DNA of 64,000 nt. Origin: Bacteroidota bacterium (GTDB taxonomy: Bacteria > Bacteroidota > Bacteroidia > B-17B0 > Aurantibacillaceae). Location of the stretch: positions 124,001 through 188,000 of the forward strand of contig JADJFB010000002.1 of the NCBI GenBank assembly GCA_016708845.1. The letters run 5' to 3'. Both the position numbers and the translations under genes were made by a program. Below, piece after piece: positions 47,394-57,341 of this stretch. Within the stretch, counting starts at the first letter, position 1; the number at the start of each line of letters is the position of its first letter. Under the pieces are notes generated by a model. The model made no database searches and had not been told where the DNA came from. It saw only the letters and a list, made by a program, of their open reading frames with translations.

Positions 47394-50300
47394 ATGGTAA
47401 TTAAACGTTGTATAATACTATTAATTTTAAATATTTATTCTACATTTCTATTTTCTCAAATTCAAGTTAAAAACCACTTTTCTATCACTGGAAAAAAAGA
47501 TGTAGCCGTAAACACCATCACACAAGACCATAATGGTTATTTATGGTTAGGAACAAAAGAGGGTTTGTATAAGTTTGATGGAAAATCATCCCAAGAAGCC
47601 TTAAAAGAGTACCCTCAGTTAAAACAAGAAATTACATCTGTTTATGTTGGTTCTAATAACTCTATTTGGATTGGAACAAAAACTGGAAAAGTCTTTTTTT
47701 ACATAAATAACAAATTCGATTCTATTAATTTCTTAAATACACCTAACGAAGAAAAAATCACCTCTTTTGCCGAGATAAATTCTAAGATATACATTGGAAC
47801 ATATGGGAATGGGTTATATACTTTTTCAAATAAAAAACTAACTCATTATGATTCAGAGCATGGTTTAAGCGATAATGTTATTTATTCTATTGCATCTGAC
47901 GGTAAGGATAAAATATGGTGTGGAACAGATGCTGGAATTACACAAATAAAAAATTTAAAAGCAAAGCCCTATTTTACAATTATTTCAAATAAAGATGGCT
48001 TACCTGACAATATTACAAGAGATATTTATTTCAATGAAAAGCATTTATTAATATCAATGCAAGATTCGGGGCTTGTTATTATAATATAGAAACCAGTAAA
48101 ATTGAACGCATTCCTTTCTTTAATAATTGGAGTTTAGGGACTATTATCAATGGAATTGAAGAGTCTCCAAGAAAATTAACTATTGCAACTGAAAAAAATG
48201 GTGTTATTGTTATTGATAATGGAAAAATTTCCGTTTACAAATATGAAACAACTATTCAAAATACTAGCATTAATAAGTTATTTGTTGATAATGCTATGCA
48301 ATTATGGATCGCTTCTAAAAAAGGATTAAATCAATTATATTCTCGACGCTATGATTTTATTAATAATACAAAAGGATTAATTGATGATAAAATATTAGCT
48401 CTTGCAACCGACAATAATCATTCAATTTGGATTGGAACATCTTCTGGCATATCAAAAATAATGAAAAACCTTGAAGGTGAATATGTTGTAAACAAAATAC
48501 AGGATTTAAAAAAATACAATGTTTCTTGCTCAGCTAAGGCTCCAAACGGCGATATATGGTTTGGAACATATGGTAATGGTATTATTGTTGTATCTCCGGA
48601 AACTAATAATAGCATCATAATCGATTCAAAAAAAAATGGACTATCGAATGATAATATTTGTAATATCAATTTTGCAGATGAAAATACCGTTTATATTTCT
48701 ACCCTTGGCGGCGGATTAATAAAAGCATCGATTAAAGAAAATGACCCAAAACTATTTAAAGTAGACAAAAATTATACAGAGGCTGAGGGTTTGGGAAGTA
48801 ATTATGTATACACCTCTTTAATCGATAATAAATCGAAATTATATGTAGCAACGGATGGTGGTGGTTTACAAGTATTTGATAATAATAGGTTTGTGAGTAT
48901 TACCGAAAAATTTAACTTAAACTCTAACACCGTTTTTTCTTTATGTAAGGATAATAATAATGCCATTTGGGCAACAACAAATGCAAATGGAGTCATTAAA
49001 TACGACGGAAAATCGATTACAAGTTTTAACATGTCAAACGGCTTAAGAGATGAGCAACCACAACAATTAATTTCATCAAACAATATCATTTATGCGGTAA
49101 ATTCAAAAGGTATTGATAAAATAAACAGTAATGATAATTCTATTAGTTATTTTGATGTATTTGATGGCGATTTAGAACCTAACTTAAATGCCATTTTCTT
49201 CCATCAAAATGAATTTTATAGCGGCACTAACAATGGCGTTTTAATATTTAGAACCAGCCAGGAGAAAAAAGATAGCATTAAACCCACAATATTCATTAAA
49301 GATTTACAGGTTAATTACCAGCCTTTTAATATAGATTCGGCAGCAGAATTTAAGTATAATCAAAATAATATTTCAATTGAATTTGCAAGTATCTGGTTAA
49401 AAAATGCAGACAAATTAACCTACCGTCATAAATTAATTGGAGCTGAAGAAAAATGGATTTACACCAACGAAAGCAAATTAATCAACTACAATAACTTAAG
49501 TGCAGGAAACTATACTTTTGTAGTTCAGTCAAAAAACGAAGAAGATGTTTGGAGTAATGAAGCAACTTATTCATTTACAATTCTTACCCCAATATGGTTG
49601 CGCTGGTGGTTTTGGGTATTAGTAGTAGGAGTTGGTGGACTTAGTATCTACGCATTTTTAAAATACAGATTAAAAGCCCTCCAAAAGGAAAATTTATTAT
49701 TAGAACAACGTGTTAACGAAAGAACTTTTGAAATTGAAAAACAATCAAAAATCATTGAAGATAAAAATGTAGCCTTAGAACAATTATCACTTGTTGCTAG
49801 TAGAACCGATAATGTCGTATTGATTTTAGATGCCGAAGGACGATTAGAATATGTAAACGAAAGTTTTGTTCGTTTAAATAGAATTACACTCGATGAATTG
49901 AAAAAAAATGTAGGAGAAACAATTTTTGAATTGAGTAATAATCCTAATATTAAAACTATTGTGGCCGAAGCTGTTTATTATAAAAAATCGGTTAATTACG
50001 AAGCTTTAAACATAGTAGCTGATGGTATTGAAATTTGGGAATCTTCTACCCTTACTCCTATTTTTGATGAAGAGGGTATTCTTAAAAAAATCATTATTAT
50101 TGACACTGACGTTACAGAGCGAAAAAAGCAAGAACAAATCATCCTTCAAAAAAACAAAGATATTACAGATAGTATTTCCTACGCTCGAAAAATACAACAT
50201 GCCATCTTACCTCAAGATGATTTAATTAAAACACATTTACCACATTCATTTGTGTTGTACATGACAAAAGATATTGTAAGTGGCGATTTTTATTGGTTCA

Positions 50301-50929
50301 CACACATAAACGGCTCAAGTATCATTGCGGCTGTTGATTGCACAGGACATGGTGTTCCAGGTGCTTTTATGAGTTTAATTGGATATAATATTTTAAATAA
50401 AATTGTTAACGAACAAAAAATAACTAACCCAAAAGATATTTTGTTTGAATTAAATAATGGCATTTTAGACGCTTTATATAAAAACGAATCAGAATCAAAA
50501 GATGGAATGGATATTGCCATTTGTAAAATAAATCATGCCGAAAATACTGTTGATTACGCTGGTGCCATGAGATCTCTTTGGATTGTAAAAAATAATAAAA
50601 ATACTACCCCTGAACTAATTGAAATCAAAGCAGATAAAATACCTATTGGGACCAAACCAGAAAGTAGAGTCGAAGGTATAAAATATACAACTCATACTAT
50701 TTCTGTAAATCAAGGCGATAGTTTTTATATTTTCACAGATGGCTATGCTGATCAGTTTGGCGGTGTTAAAAACAAAAAATATAGCACTGGAAAATTTAAA
50801 GAATTATTAATAAAAAACGCTCATCTAGACTTTTCTACTCAAGAAAAAAACCTTAAAATTGAACATCATAATTGGAAAGAAGATTTTGAACAAGTTGATG
50901 ATATTTTAGTTATAGGTTTTACCGTATAA
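47394..50929 (+). pseudogene. Reg_prop/Y_Y_Y sensor with PAS and SpoIIE-type PP2C phosphatase, one frameshift
   Basis: About 1,178 residues. Signal helix, then a two-component-regulator beta-propeller (repeats such as ITQDHNGYLWLGT, ITSVYVGSNNSIWIGT), a Y_Y_Y domain near YRHKLIGAEEKWIYTN, a membrane span (WFWVLVVGVGGLSIYAF), a coiled coil, a PAS domain (TDNVVLILDAEGRLEYVN), and a C-terminal SpoIIE phosphatase (SGDFYWF, AAVDCTGHGVPGAFMS, FYIFTDGYADQFGG, DDILVIGF). Metal-binding aspartates are present. The break near 48083 is one missing base. Replacing a kinase with a phosphatase output suggests control of a phospho-switch such as SiaC. Confidence 0.85.
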
Positions 50930-50939
50930 ACACATTTTT

Positions 50940-51781
50940 ATGTCCATTTTAATAGCCGATAGTGGTTCTACAAAAACAGACTGGGTTCTGTTAGATAATA
51001 ACAATATTATTATTCAATTTCAAACTATTGGTTTTAATCCCTATTTTCAAAGTAGTGATGATATTTATACCGAAATAAATAATAAGTTAATTCCTGTACT
51101 GCATGATCAATTACATGCTATTAAGCATATAGCTTATTACGGAGCAGGTTGTTCAACTCCCGAAAAGACACAAGTTGTTAAGCAAGGTTTATACTTAGCT
51201 TTTGGCAACATTCACTCCGAAGTAAATCATGATTTATTGGCTGCTGCGAGAGCGCTATGTGGTAAAGAAAAAGGCATAGCCTGTATTTTAGGAACAGGGA
51301 GCAATAGCTGCTTATACGATGGAAAGGAAGTAACCGAAAATGTGCCTTCTGTTGGCTATTTATTTGGCGACCACGGAAGCGGTGCAACCATTGGAAGAAC
51401 TTTTGTACAACATTATTTTGATGGCAATTTGCCAATTCATTTAGTAACTGCTTTTGAAAGTGCAGGATATCACCGAGAAGTAATTTTAGAAAATGTTTAA
51501 AAAAGCCAATGCCAAGTAAATACTTGACAAGCATCTGAAATTTTTATCGGATTATAACAATGATAGTTATGTAAAAGGTTTAATTAAAAGTTGTTTTCTG
51601 GATTTTTTTGATGCACAAGTATCAAAGTACTACGGACGCTAAAAACTTGCCTGTAAATTCTGTTGGCTCTATTGGATTTTATTATAAAGAATTATTAGCA
51701 GATGCTGCCAAAGAAAAAGGCTTTATGATTGGTAATATTATTAAATCACCAATCGACGGATTAATTAAATACCATAGCTAA
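50940..51781 (+). pseudogene. BadF/GlcNAc-kinase-like ATPase, several frameshifts in the C-terminal part
   Basis: The intact first 186 residues show the ASKHA ATPase motifs: ADSGSTKTDWVL (phosphate 1), ACILGTGSNSCLYDG (phosphate 2) and LFGDHGSGATIGR. Bacteroidota homologues phosphorylate N-acetylglucosamine. After VILENV the frame breaks repeatedly, but the expected continuation (KKPMPSKYL, KFLSDYNNDSYVKGL, DFFDAQVSKYY, NLPVNSVGSIGFYYKELL, SPIDGLIKYHS) is visible across frames. Its TAA overlaps the next ATG (TAATG). The 51.48-51.66 kb part seems to have poor sequence quality. Confidence 0.75.
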
Positions 51782-52558
51782 TGTCATTTATCATTATCCC
51801 ATTAACCGCGTTAATTGCTTCTATTTTAACCTTTTTTTCGGGATTTGGATTGGGCACCATTTTACTGCCAGTCTTTACTATTTATTATCCGGCACCTATT
51901 GCCGTGGGATTAACGGCCATAGTTCATTTTTTAAATAATGCTTTTAAAATTGGATTAGTATACAAACACATTAATTGGAAAGTCGTTTTAAAATTTGGAA
52001 TACCATCATTAATAGCTGCTTTATTAGGAGCTTTGGTATTAGAGAGGATGTCAGAATCCTCTCTTCATTTATATTCATATCAATTAAACAACCACAGTTT
52101 TCAAATCACTTTATTTAATGTATTAATTGGGACATTAATTATTTTCTTTTCGTTATTTGAAATCATTCCTTATTTCAAAAACTTAAGTTTTAATGAAAGT
52201 AAATTAACGATTGGTGGTTTATTAAGTGGTTTTTTTTGGAGGATTAAGCGGACATCAAGGCGCCTTGCGCAGTGCCTTTTTAGTAAGATTAAATTTAAGT
52301 AAAGAAACTTTTGTATCAACAGGTACTGCTATTGCCTGTATTGTAGATGTAGGCAGAATGAGTATTTATGCGATGACCTTTAATTTTACCCACGTTCAAA
52401 ATAATTCAACCGTAATTTTAATGGCTGTAACTGCTGCATTTTCAGGTGCATTAATTGGCAATAAATTATTAAAGAAAACCACCTTAGGATTTTTAAAATG
52501 GTTTGTAACGATTTTTATGATTAGTATCGCCTTATTAATGATATTAGGTATTTTATAA
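51781..52558 (+). pseudogene. TauE/SafE family permease, frameshifted
   Basis: About 258 residues, with seven or eight membrane spans. The N-terminal half (LTALIASILTFFSGFGLGTILLPVF) and the repeat in the second half (GFFGGLSGHQGALRSAFLVRL) are diagnostic of TauE/SafE sulfite- or organosulfonate-type exporters. An 8-T run near 52231 that should be 7 T separates the halves. Translationally coupled to the BadF-like gene by TAATG overlap. Substrate unknown. Ends before a strong terminator. Confidence 0.82.
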
Positions 52559-52576
52559 TACAAAAAACTATAAGAC

Positions 52577-52611
52577 AAAAAAAAAGACAACCCAATTGGA
52601 TTGTCTTTTTT
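52577..52611. terminator. bidirectional terminator between TauE and rplT
   Basis: AAAAAGACAA pairs with TTGTCTTTTT, with CCAATTGG as an inner palindrome. A-run and T-run on the two sides allow termination in both directions, for TauE (plus) and rplT (minus). Confidence 0.85.
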
Positions 52612-52632
52612 ATTCTATATAAGAAGTAAATT

Positions 52633-52977
52633 TTATTTTACTTGCTCAACAACTGCTTTGAAAGCTTCAGGATGATTCATTGCTAAATCAGCTAATACTT
52701 TACGGTTTAAGTTGATGTTTTTAGCGTTTACTTTTCCAATAAACTCAGAATAACTCATTCCATATTGACGAACACCTGCATTGATACGTTGTATCCACAA
52801 TGAACGCATTGTACGTTTTTTGTTTTTACGATCGCGGTAAGCGTAAGTTAAACCTTTTTCTAAGGTATTTTTGGCGATTGTCCAAACATTACCTCTTGCA
52901 CCCCAATAACCTTTGGTTAAAGCTAGGATTTTCTTTCTGCGAGCTCTACTCGCAACGTGATTGACTGAACGTGGCAT
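52633..52977 (-). CDS. rplT: 50S ribosomal protein L20
   Basis: A 114-residue basic protein of standard length: MPRSVNHVASRARRKKILAL, GYWGARGNVWTIAKNTLEKG, YRDRKNKKRTMRSLWIQRIN, and the conserved C-terminal half (LADLAMNHPEAFKAVVE). Binds 23S rRNA early in assembly of the large subunit. Last gene of the thrS-infC-rpmI-rplT operon. The order is the conserved one in bacteria; no separate promoter seen. Confidence 0.97.
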   Translation of the reverse strand: MPRSVNHVASRARRKKILALTKGYWGARGNVWTIAKNTLEKGLTYAYRDRKNKKRTMRSLWIQRINAGVRQYGMSYSEFIGKVNAKNINLNRKVLADLAMNHPEAFKAVVEQVK

Positions 52978-53075
52978 TTCTTTTTAATTTTTTGATTTTA
53001 CGTGGCTAATTTTTAGCACTTTTAAAACGTAGTTTCTGGTTAATTGAATAACCTTTGTACCGGGTAATGTAAAGA

Positions 53076-53270
53076 TTACATTGCTAATAAAAACTTGATG
53101 TTATTCGTATCACGCTTATGAACTAAGCCTGATTTCGTTAACGCACGTTTTCCTTTAGTTGTTTTCTTAGTCAAGATATGACTTTTGAAAGCATGTTTTC
53201 TTTTGATTTTGCCGGTCCCAGTTACAGAGAATCTCTTCTTTGCACTAGAGTTTGTTTTCATTTTTGGCAT
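53076..53270 (-). CDS. rpmI: 50S ribosomal protein L35
   Basis: A 64-residue basic protein: MPKMKTNSSAKKRFSVTGTG, KIKRKHAFKSHILTKKTTKG. Length and sequence are typical for bL35. It lies 34 bp after infC and 98 bp before rplT in the conserved operon. Small, positively charged component of the large subunit. Confidence 0.97.
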   Translation of the reverse strand: MPKMKTNSSAKKRFSVTGTGKIKRKHAFKSHILTKKTTKGKRALTKSGLVHKRDTNNIKFLLAM

Positions 53271-53304
53271 TTTTCGTTATTTATTTATTTGTTAGTACTC
53301 TCTT

Positions 53305-53961
53305 TTATTTGCTTACTTTTTTAGGAGCAAGAACCATTAGCATTTTTTTACCTTCTAAAACAGGCAACTGCTCTGCTTTCCCCCACTCTTCTAATTCTGA
53401 AGCAAAACGTAATAATAAAATGGTTCCTTGTTCTTTAAATACAATCTCACGACCTCTAAAAAACACAAACGCTTTTACTTTACTTCCTTCTTGTAAAAAC
53501 TTCATAGCGTGGTTTTTCTTAAATTGATAATCGTGCTCATCCGTGTGTGGACCAAAACGAATATCTTTAACAACAACCTTTGATGCTTTTGCTTTTACTT
53601 CTTTTGCCTTCTTTTTTAACTCGTATAAGTACTTACCGTAATCAATAATTTTACAAACAGGAGGATCAACATTTGGAGCAATTTCCACTAAATCTACCCC
53701 TAATTCTTCAGCCATTTTTATAGCTTCATCTATAGGATAAACTCCTGCTTCAATATCATCTCCTACAACACGCACTTGTGGTGTATTACGTATATTTTTA
53801 TTTATACGATGTTGCTCTTCTCTAACTCCAGGACGCTTAAAACCTTCTCGTAATCCACGAGGACGTTTAAATTCTGGTTTTGCTCCAGGCACAACAGTAC
53901 CAGGTTTAACAGGACCTGTGTTCTTGTTGTTGTTGTTTATTGGTTTCTTAAAAACGCTAAT
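53305..53961 (-). CDS. infC: translation initiation factor IF-3, predicted AUU start
   Basis: About 218 residues. The IF3-N domain (HRINKNIRNTPQVRVVGDD) and IF3-C domain (VVVKDIRFGPHTDEHDYQFK) are complete. The only ATG/GTG/TTG candidate is a GTG at 53892 that gives 195 residues with no ribosome-binding site. Extending the open frame upstream 23 codons reaches ATT at 53961 behind a perfect GGAGGT; upstream of that is an in-frame TAA. An AUU start in infC is known from E. coli, where IF-3 represses its own translation. The added N-terminus is Asn-rich (INNNNKNTG). Confidence 0.93.
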   Translation of the reverse strand: MSVFKKPINNNNKNTGPVKPGTVVPGAKPEFKRPRGLREGFKRPGVREEQHRINKNIRNTPQVRVVGDDIEAGVYPIDEAIKMAEELGVDLVEIAPNVDPPVCKIIDYGKYLYELKKKAKEVKAKASKVVVKDIRFGPHTDEHDYQFKKNHAMKFLQEGSKVKAFVFFRGREIVFKEQGTILLLRFASELEEWGKAEQLPVLEGKKMLMVLAPKKVSK

Positions 53962-53971
53962 TGTGACCTCC
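53959..53971 (-). promoter_or_regulatory. strong Shine-Dalgarno plus AUU start codon of infC
   Basis: GGAGGTCACAATT on the minus strand: GGAGGT, 4-nt spacer, ATT. Genes in this phylum usually lack Shine-Dalgarno sequences, and I see few as strong elsewhere in this window. The combination decides the start of infC and suggests IF-3 autoregulation at discrimination of non-canonical starts. Confidence 0.75.
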
Positions 53972-53980
53972 GCTTTTTAG

Positions 53981-55933
53981 TTAATTAATAATTGTTTTTT
54001 GTTTAAAATCGTTGTCGATGGTTGTTTGTATGAGTTTCGCAAAGTCTTCAATAGTCATTGTGCCTATATCACCTTTACCATGTTCTCGCACTGCAACAGT
54101 CCCTTCTTCAGCTTCTTTTTCGCCAACAACTAACATAAACGGTACTTTGTTTACTTCGTTATCACGAATTTTTTTGCCAATTTTTTCGTTTCTATCATCA
54201 ACAAGGCCGCGAATATCGGAAATATTTAACAATTCTGAAACTTTTTTTGCATAATCGTTATATTTTTCACTAATCGGCAAAATTGCATATTGATCGGGAG
54301 TTAACCAAAGTGGGAAATTACCACCACAATGTTCGATTAAAACCGCTATAAAACGCTCTAAACTTCCAAATGGCGCTCTGTGAATCATCACAGGACGGTG
54401 TTTTTGATTATCCGAACCTGTATATTCTAATTCAAAACGCTCAGGTAAGTTGTAATCTACTTGAATAGTTCCTAATTGCCATTTACGTCCCAAAGCATCT
54501 TTTACCATGAAATCCAATTTTGGACCATAAAAAGCTGCCTCACCAGTTTCAACCACTGTTCTTAAACCTTTTTCGGCTGCTGAATCAATAATAGCTTGTT
54601 CTGCTAAAGCCCAATTTTCGTCAGAACCAATGTATTTAGTTTTATTTTCAGGGTCTCTTAATGATACCTGAGCTGTATAATCTTTAAAATCTAAAGCATT
54701 AAATACATATAATACTAAATCAATTACTTTTAAAAACTCTTCTTTTACTTGATCCGGACGAACAAATAAATGCGCATCATCTTGAGTAAAGCCACGTACA
54801 CGAGTTAAACCATGTAATTCTCCTTTTTGTTCGTAACGATATACCGTTCCAAACTCTGCGTAACGTACAGGCAAATCTTTATAAGATTTTGGTGACGATT
54901 TATAAATTTCGCAGTGATGCGGGCAATTCATTGGTTTTAAGTAAAACTCCTCACCTTCGTGTGGTGTTTTAATTGGTTGAAATGAATCTGCTCCGTATTT
55001 TTCGTAATGTCCTGAACAAACGTATAATTCCTTTTGAGCAATATGAGGCGTTACGACTGGTAAATAACCAGCTTTCATTTGTGCCTTTTGCATAAACTGA
55101 ATTAAACGTTCGCGCAACATGGCACCTTTTGGCAACCATAATGGTAAACCAAGTCCCACTTTTTCAGAGAAAGTAAATAATTCTAATTCCTTACCTAACT
55201 TACGATGATCACGCTTTTTTGCTTCTTCTAATAAAACTAAATATTCTTTTAGTTCTTTATCCTTAGGAAAAGCAATACCATAAATACGAGTTAACATTTT
55301 GTTTTTCTCATCGCCTTTCCAATATGCACCAGCAATATTTAAAACCTTTACGGCTTTAATAAATCCAGTGTTTGGAATGTGCGGACCACGACATAAATCC
55401 GTGAAATTACCTTGAGTATATAATGAAATATTTCCGTCATCTAAACGCTCTAATAAATCTAATTTATAGTGATCGCCTTTATCTGTAAAGTACTTAATAG
55501 CATCTGCTTTACTAATTTCTTTACGAATGTATTCGTTGCTTTGGCGAGCTAACTCTAACATTTTTGCTTCAATTTTTTCGAAATCAGCAGGCGTTAAGGT
55601 TTCTCCATTCAAATCCACATCGTAGTAAAAACCATTTTCTAAAGGAGGACCAACCCAAAATTTCACATTTGGATAAAGTGCTTCTAAAGCTTCTGCTAAT
55701 AAATGGGCTGATGAATGCCAAAGGGTATTTTTTCCTTCGTCATCATTCCACGTTAATAAGCTAAGTTTACTATCTTCATTAATTGCTCTGTTAGCGTCAA
55801 TTACTTCGCCGTTAACTTTTGCTGAAAGCACATTTCGTGCTAATCCTTCGCTAATGCTCTGTGCTACTTGCATAGAGGTGGTTCCTTTTGGGTATTCGCG
55901 GATGGAACCATCTGGTAGAGTTATTTTTATCAT
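53981..55933 (-). CDS. thrS: threonine--tRNA ligase
   Basis: A 650-residue class II aminoacyl-tRNA synthetase. Domains in order: TGS (1-61), editing domain with HSSAHLL and the DLCRGPH region, catalytic core with KPMNCPHHCEIY and RYAEFGTVYRYEQ, and the anticodon-binding domain (WLTPDQYAILPI). Zinc-site residues Cys/His are present. Charges tRNA-Thr with threonine and edits serine. First gene of the operon with infC, rpmI and rplT. A -7 box TATCTTTG (55983-55976) lies about 43 nt upstream and a small hairpin occupies the leader. Confidence 0.96.
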   Translation of the reverse strand: MIKITLPDGSIREYPKGTTSMQVAQSISEGLARNVLSAKVNGEVIDANRAINEDSKLSLLTWNDDEGKNTLWHSSAHLLAEALEALYPNVKFWVGPPLENGFYYDVDLNGETLTPADFEKIEAKMLELARQSNEYIRKEISKADAIKYFTDKGDHYKLDLLERLDDGNISLYTQGNFTDLCRGPHIPNTGFIKAVKVLNIAGAYWKGDEKNKMLTRIYGIAFPKDKELKEYLVLLEEAKKRDHRKLGKELELFTFSEKVGLGLPLWLPKGAMLRERLIQFMQKAQMKAGYLPVVTPHIAQKELYVCSGHYEKYGADSFQPIKTPHEGEEFYLKPMNCPHHCEIYKSSPKSYKDLPVRYAEFGTVYRYEQKGELHGLTRVRGFTQDDAHLFVRPDQVKEEFLKVIDLVLYVFNALDFKDYTAQVSLRDPENKTKYIGSDENWALAEQAIIDSAAEKGLRTVVETGEAAFYGPKLDFMVKDALGRKWQLGTIQVDYNLPERFELEYTGSDNQKHRPVMIHRAPFGSLERFIAVLIEHCGGNFPLWLTPDQYAILPISEKYNDYAKKVSELLNISDIRGLVDDRNEKIGKKIRDNEVNKVPFMLVVGEKEAEEGTVAVREHGKGDIGTMTIEDFAKLIQTTIDNDFKQKTIIN

Positions 55934-55940
55934 AATGTTG

Positions 55941-55983
55941 CCCCACTTACAAATGTGGGTTTTAATTTAGGGGAACAAAGATA
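55941..55983 (-). promoter_or_regulatory. thrS promoter -7 box and leader hairpin
   Basis: TATCTTTG at 55983-55976 on the minus strand, followed in the expected leader by CCCACATTTGTAAGTGGGG (55959-55941), a 5-bp GC-rich hairpin 7 nt before the ATG. No T-box or other known attenuator is recognisable. Confidence 0.4.
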
Positions 55984-56083
55984 ATGGAATTTGTTAATTT
56001 CTAAGGATTTTGAGGTTAATATTTGAAGTTTTTTTAATTAAACGAATTCATTCATAATAATTTAACAATTATTTCAAATTAGA

Positions 56084-56116
56084 TGTTGTAACATTTAATG
56101 TTGTAACTTATATTTG
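56084..56116 (+). promoter_or_regulatory. promoter of the YceI gene with a direct repeat overlapping it
   Basis: TTG (56086-56088), 20-nt spacer, TATATTTG (56109-56116). TGTTGTAAC occurs twice, at 56084-56092 and 56099-56107, a 15-bp period; each half contains the small inverted TGTT/AACA. The repeat spans the -33 and spacer, a position suited to an operator. Confidence 0.55.
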
Positions 56117-56155
56117 TCAAATAATTATAAAACATTAATCAATAATATTAAATTT

Positions 56156-56752
56156 ATGAAAACAACTTTTAAAACATTAGTAGCAGTAGCTGCAATCTCT
56201 TTAAGCGCTAAAGCACAAACAAACTGGAATGTAGATGGATCTCACAGTAAATTAGGATTCGCTGTAACTCACATGATGGTAAGCGAAACAGAAGGGAAAT
56301 TTAAAATTTACGAAGGAAAAGTATCTTCAAAAGGAGATTTAGATTTTACAGATGCTAAAATTGACTTTACCGTGGATGCAGCTAGTATCAATACAGATGA
56401 TGAAAAAAGAGATGGTCACTTAAAAAGCCCTGACTTTTTTGATGTAGCTAAATTTCCAAAAATCACTTTCGTGAGTAAATCCATGAAACCTGGAAAAGTA
56501 AAAGGTACTTATACGTTAACTGGAGATTTAACGATGCATGGAGTAACTAAATCAGTTTCTTTAACTGCTATCGGTGCTTCTAAAATAGTAAAAGATCCAT
56601 ACGGAATGGAGCGTTATGCATTTAAAGTAACTGGTACAATTAACCGTAAAGATTTTGGTTTAGCTTGGAACGCAGCTTTAGAAGCTGGTGGTGTTGCCGT
56701 TAGCGAAGATGTTCGTTTAGACATTAATGTAGAAATTACAAAAGCTAAGTAA
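56156..56752 (+). CDS. YceI family periplasmic lipid-binding protein
   Basis: Start placed at MKTTFKTLV (56156), which gives a signal peptide (AVAAISLSAKAQ); an upstream ATG adds 14 residues from the leader. A typical YceI lipocalin-like domain follows: WNVDGSHSKLGFAVTHMMV, GHLKSPDFFDVAKFPKITFVS, GDLTMHGVTKSVSL, and GLAWNAALEAGG. Binds polyisoprenoid or similar lipids; some are stress induced. Has its own promoter and a strong terminator, so monocistronic. Confidence 0.9.
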   Translation: MKTTFKTLVAVAAISLSAKAQTNWNVDGSHSKLGFAVTHMMVSETEGKFKIYEGKVSSKGDLDFTDAKIDFTVDAASINTDDEKRDGHLKSPDFFDVAKFPKITFVSKSMKPGKVKGTYTLTGDLTMHGVTKSVSLTAIGASKIVKDPYGMERYAFKVTGTINRKDFGLAWNAALEAGGVAVSEDVRLDINVEITKAK

Positions 56753-56769
56753 TTTAAAAAATAGTAAAT

Positions 56770-56800
56770 TAGTCCCCAGCTTTAACTGGGGACTTTTTTT
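56770..56800 (+). terminator. rho-independent terminator after YceI
   Basis: AGTCCCCAG pairs with CTGGGGACT around CTTTAA, followed by TTTTTTT. Strong and directional for the YceI gene. Confidence 0.9.
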
Positions 56801-56812
56801 ATACTTAAAATT

Positions 56813-57262
56813 TTGAGATTAGAAGACGAAATACAACAGAAAAAATTTAAAAGCATACAACAAAAGTTAATGCTTAATTTAATTTACACTACCAATTGGT
56901 TAACATCCAAGCAAGATTCTCTTTTTAAAGACTCTGATATTACAGTGCAACAATACAATGTTTTACGCATATTAAGAGGTCAATACCCAAATCCATGTAG
57001 TATAAAATTAATTAAAGAACGCATGCTGGACCGTATGAGCGATACATCAAGAATCGTAGATAAACTTTATACAAAAAAACTACTAGAAAGAAATGAATGT
57101 CCTAATGATAGAAGAAGTGTAAACGTGATTATTTCTGATAAAGGATTAGAATTATTGAAATCATTAGATTACATTGATGACTTATCAAAACAATCCTTAA
57201 AGTCATTAACAACAGCCGAGATCAACACTTTGAATGAGCTTTTGGATAAATTAAGGGATTAA
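56813..57262 (+). CDS. MarR family transcriptional regulator
   Basis: A 149-residue winged-helix regulator. The recognition region ITVQQYNVLRILRGQYPNPC, wing NECPNDRRSVNVIISDKG, and C-terminal dimer helix match MarR. It begins at TTG (56813); no ATG fits better. It lies just after the YceI terminator and 80 bp before miaE. It might recognise the repeat at 56084, but this is guessed from proximity only. Ligand unknown. Confidence 0.85.
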   Translation: MRLEDEIQQKKFKSIQQKLMLNLIYTTNWLTSKQDSLFKDSDITVQQYNVLRILRGQYPNPCSIKLIKERMLDRMSDTSRIVDKLYTKKLLERNECPNDRRSVNVIISDKGLELLKSLDYIDDLSKQSLKSLTTAEINTLNELLDKLRD

Positions 57263-57312
57263 TTATTCGAAATAAGATTTAGAAGTGAGATTTAAGTAGA
57301 ATAAAAACTTCC

Positions 57313-57320
57313 TACCTTTG
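57313..57320 (+). promoter_or_regulatory. -7 promoter box for miaE
   Basis: TACCTTTG matches TAnnTTTG and lies 21 nt before the ATG at 57342. A -33 TTG is not obvious; only T-rich sequence is there. Confidence 0.45.
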
Positions 57321-57341
57321 CAATATATTAAACTCGATTTC

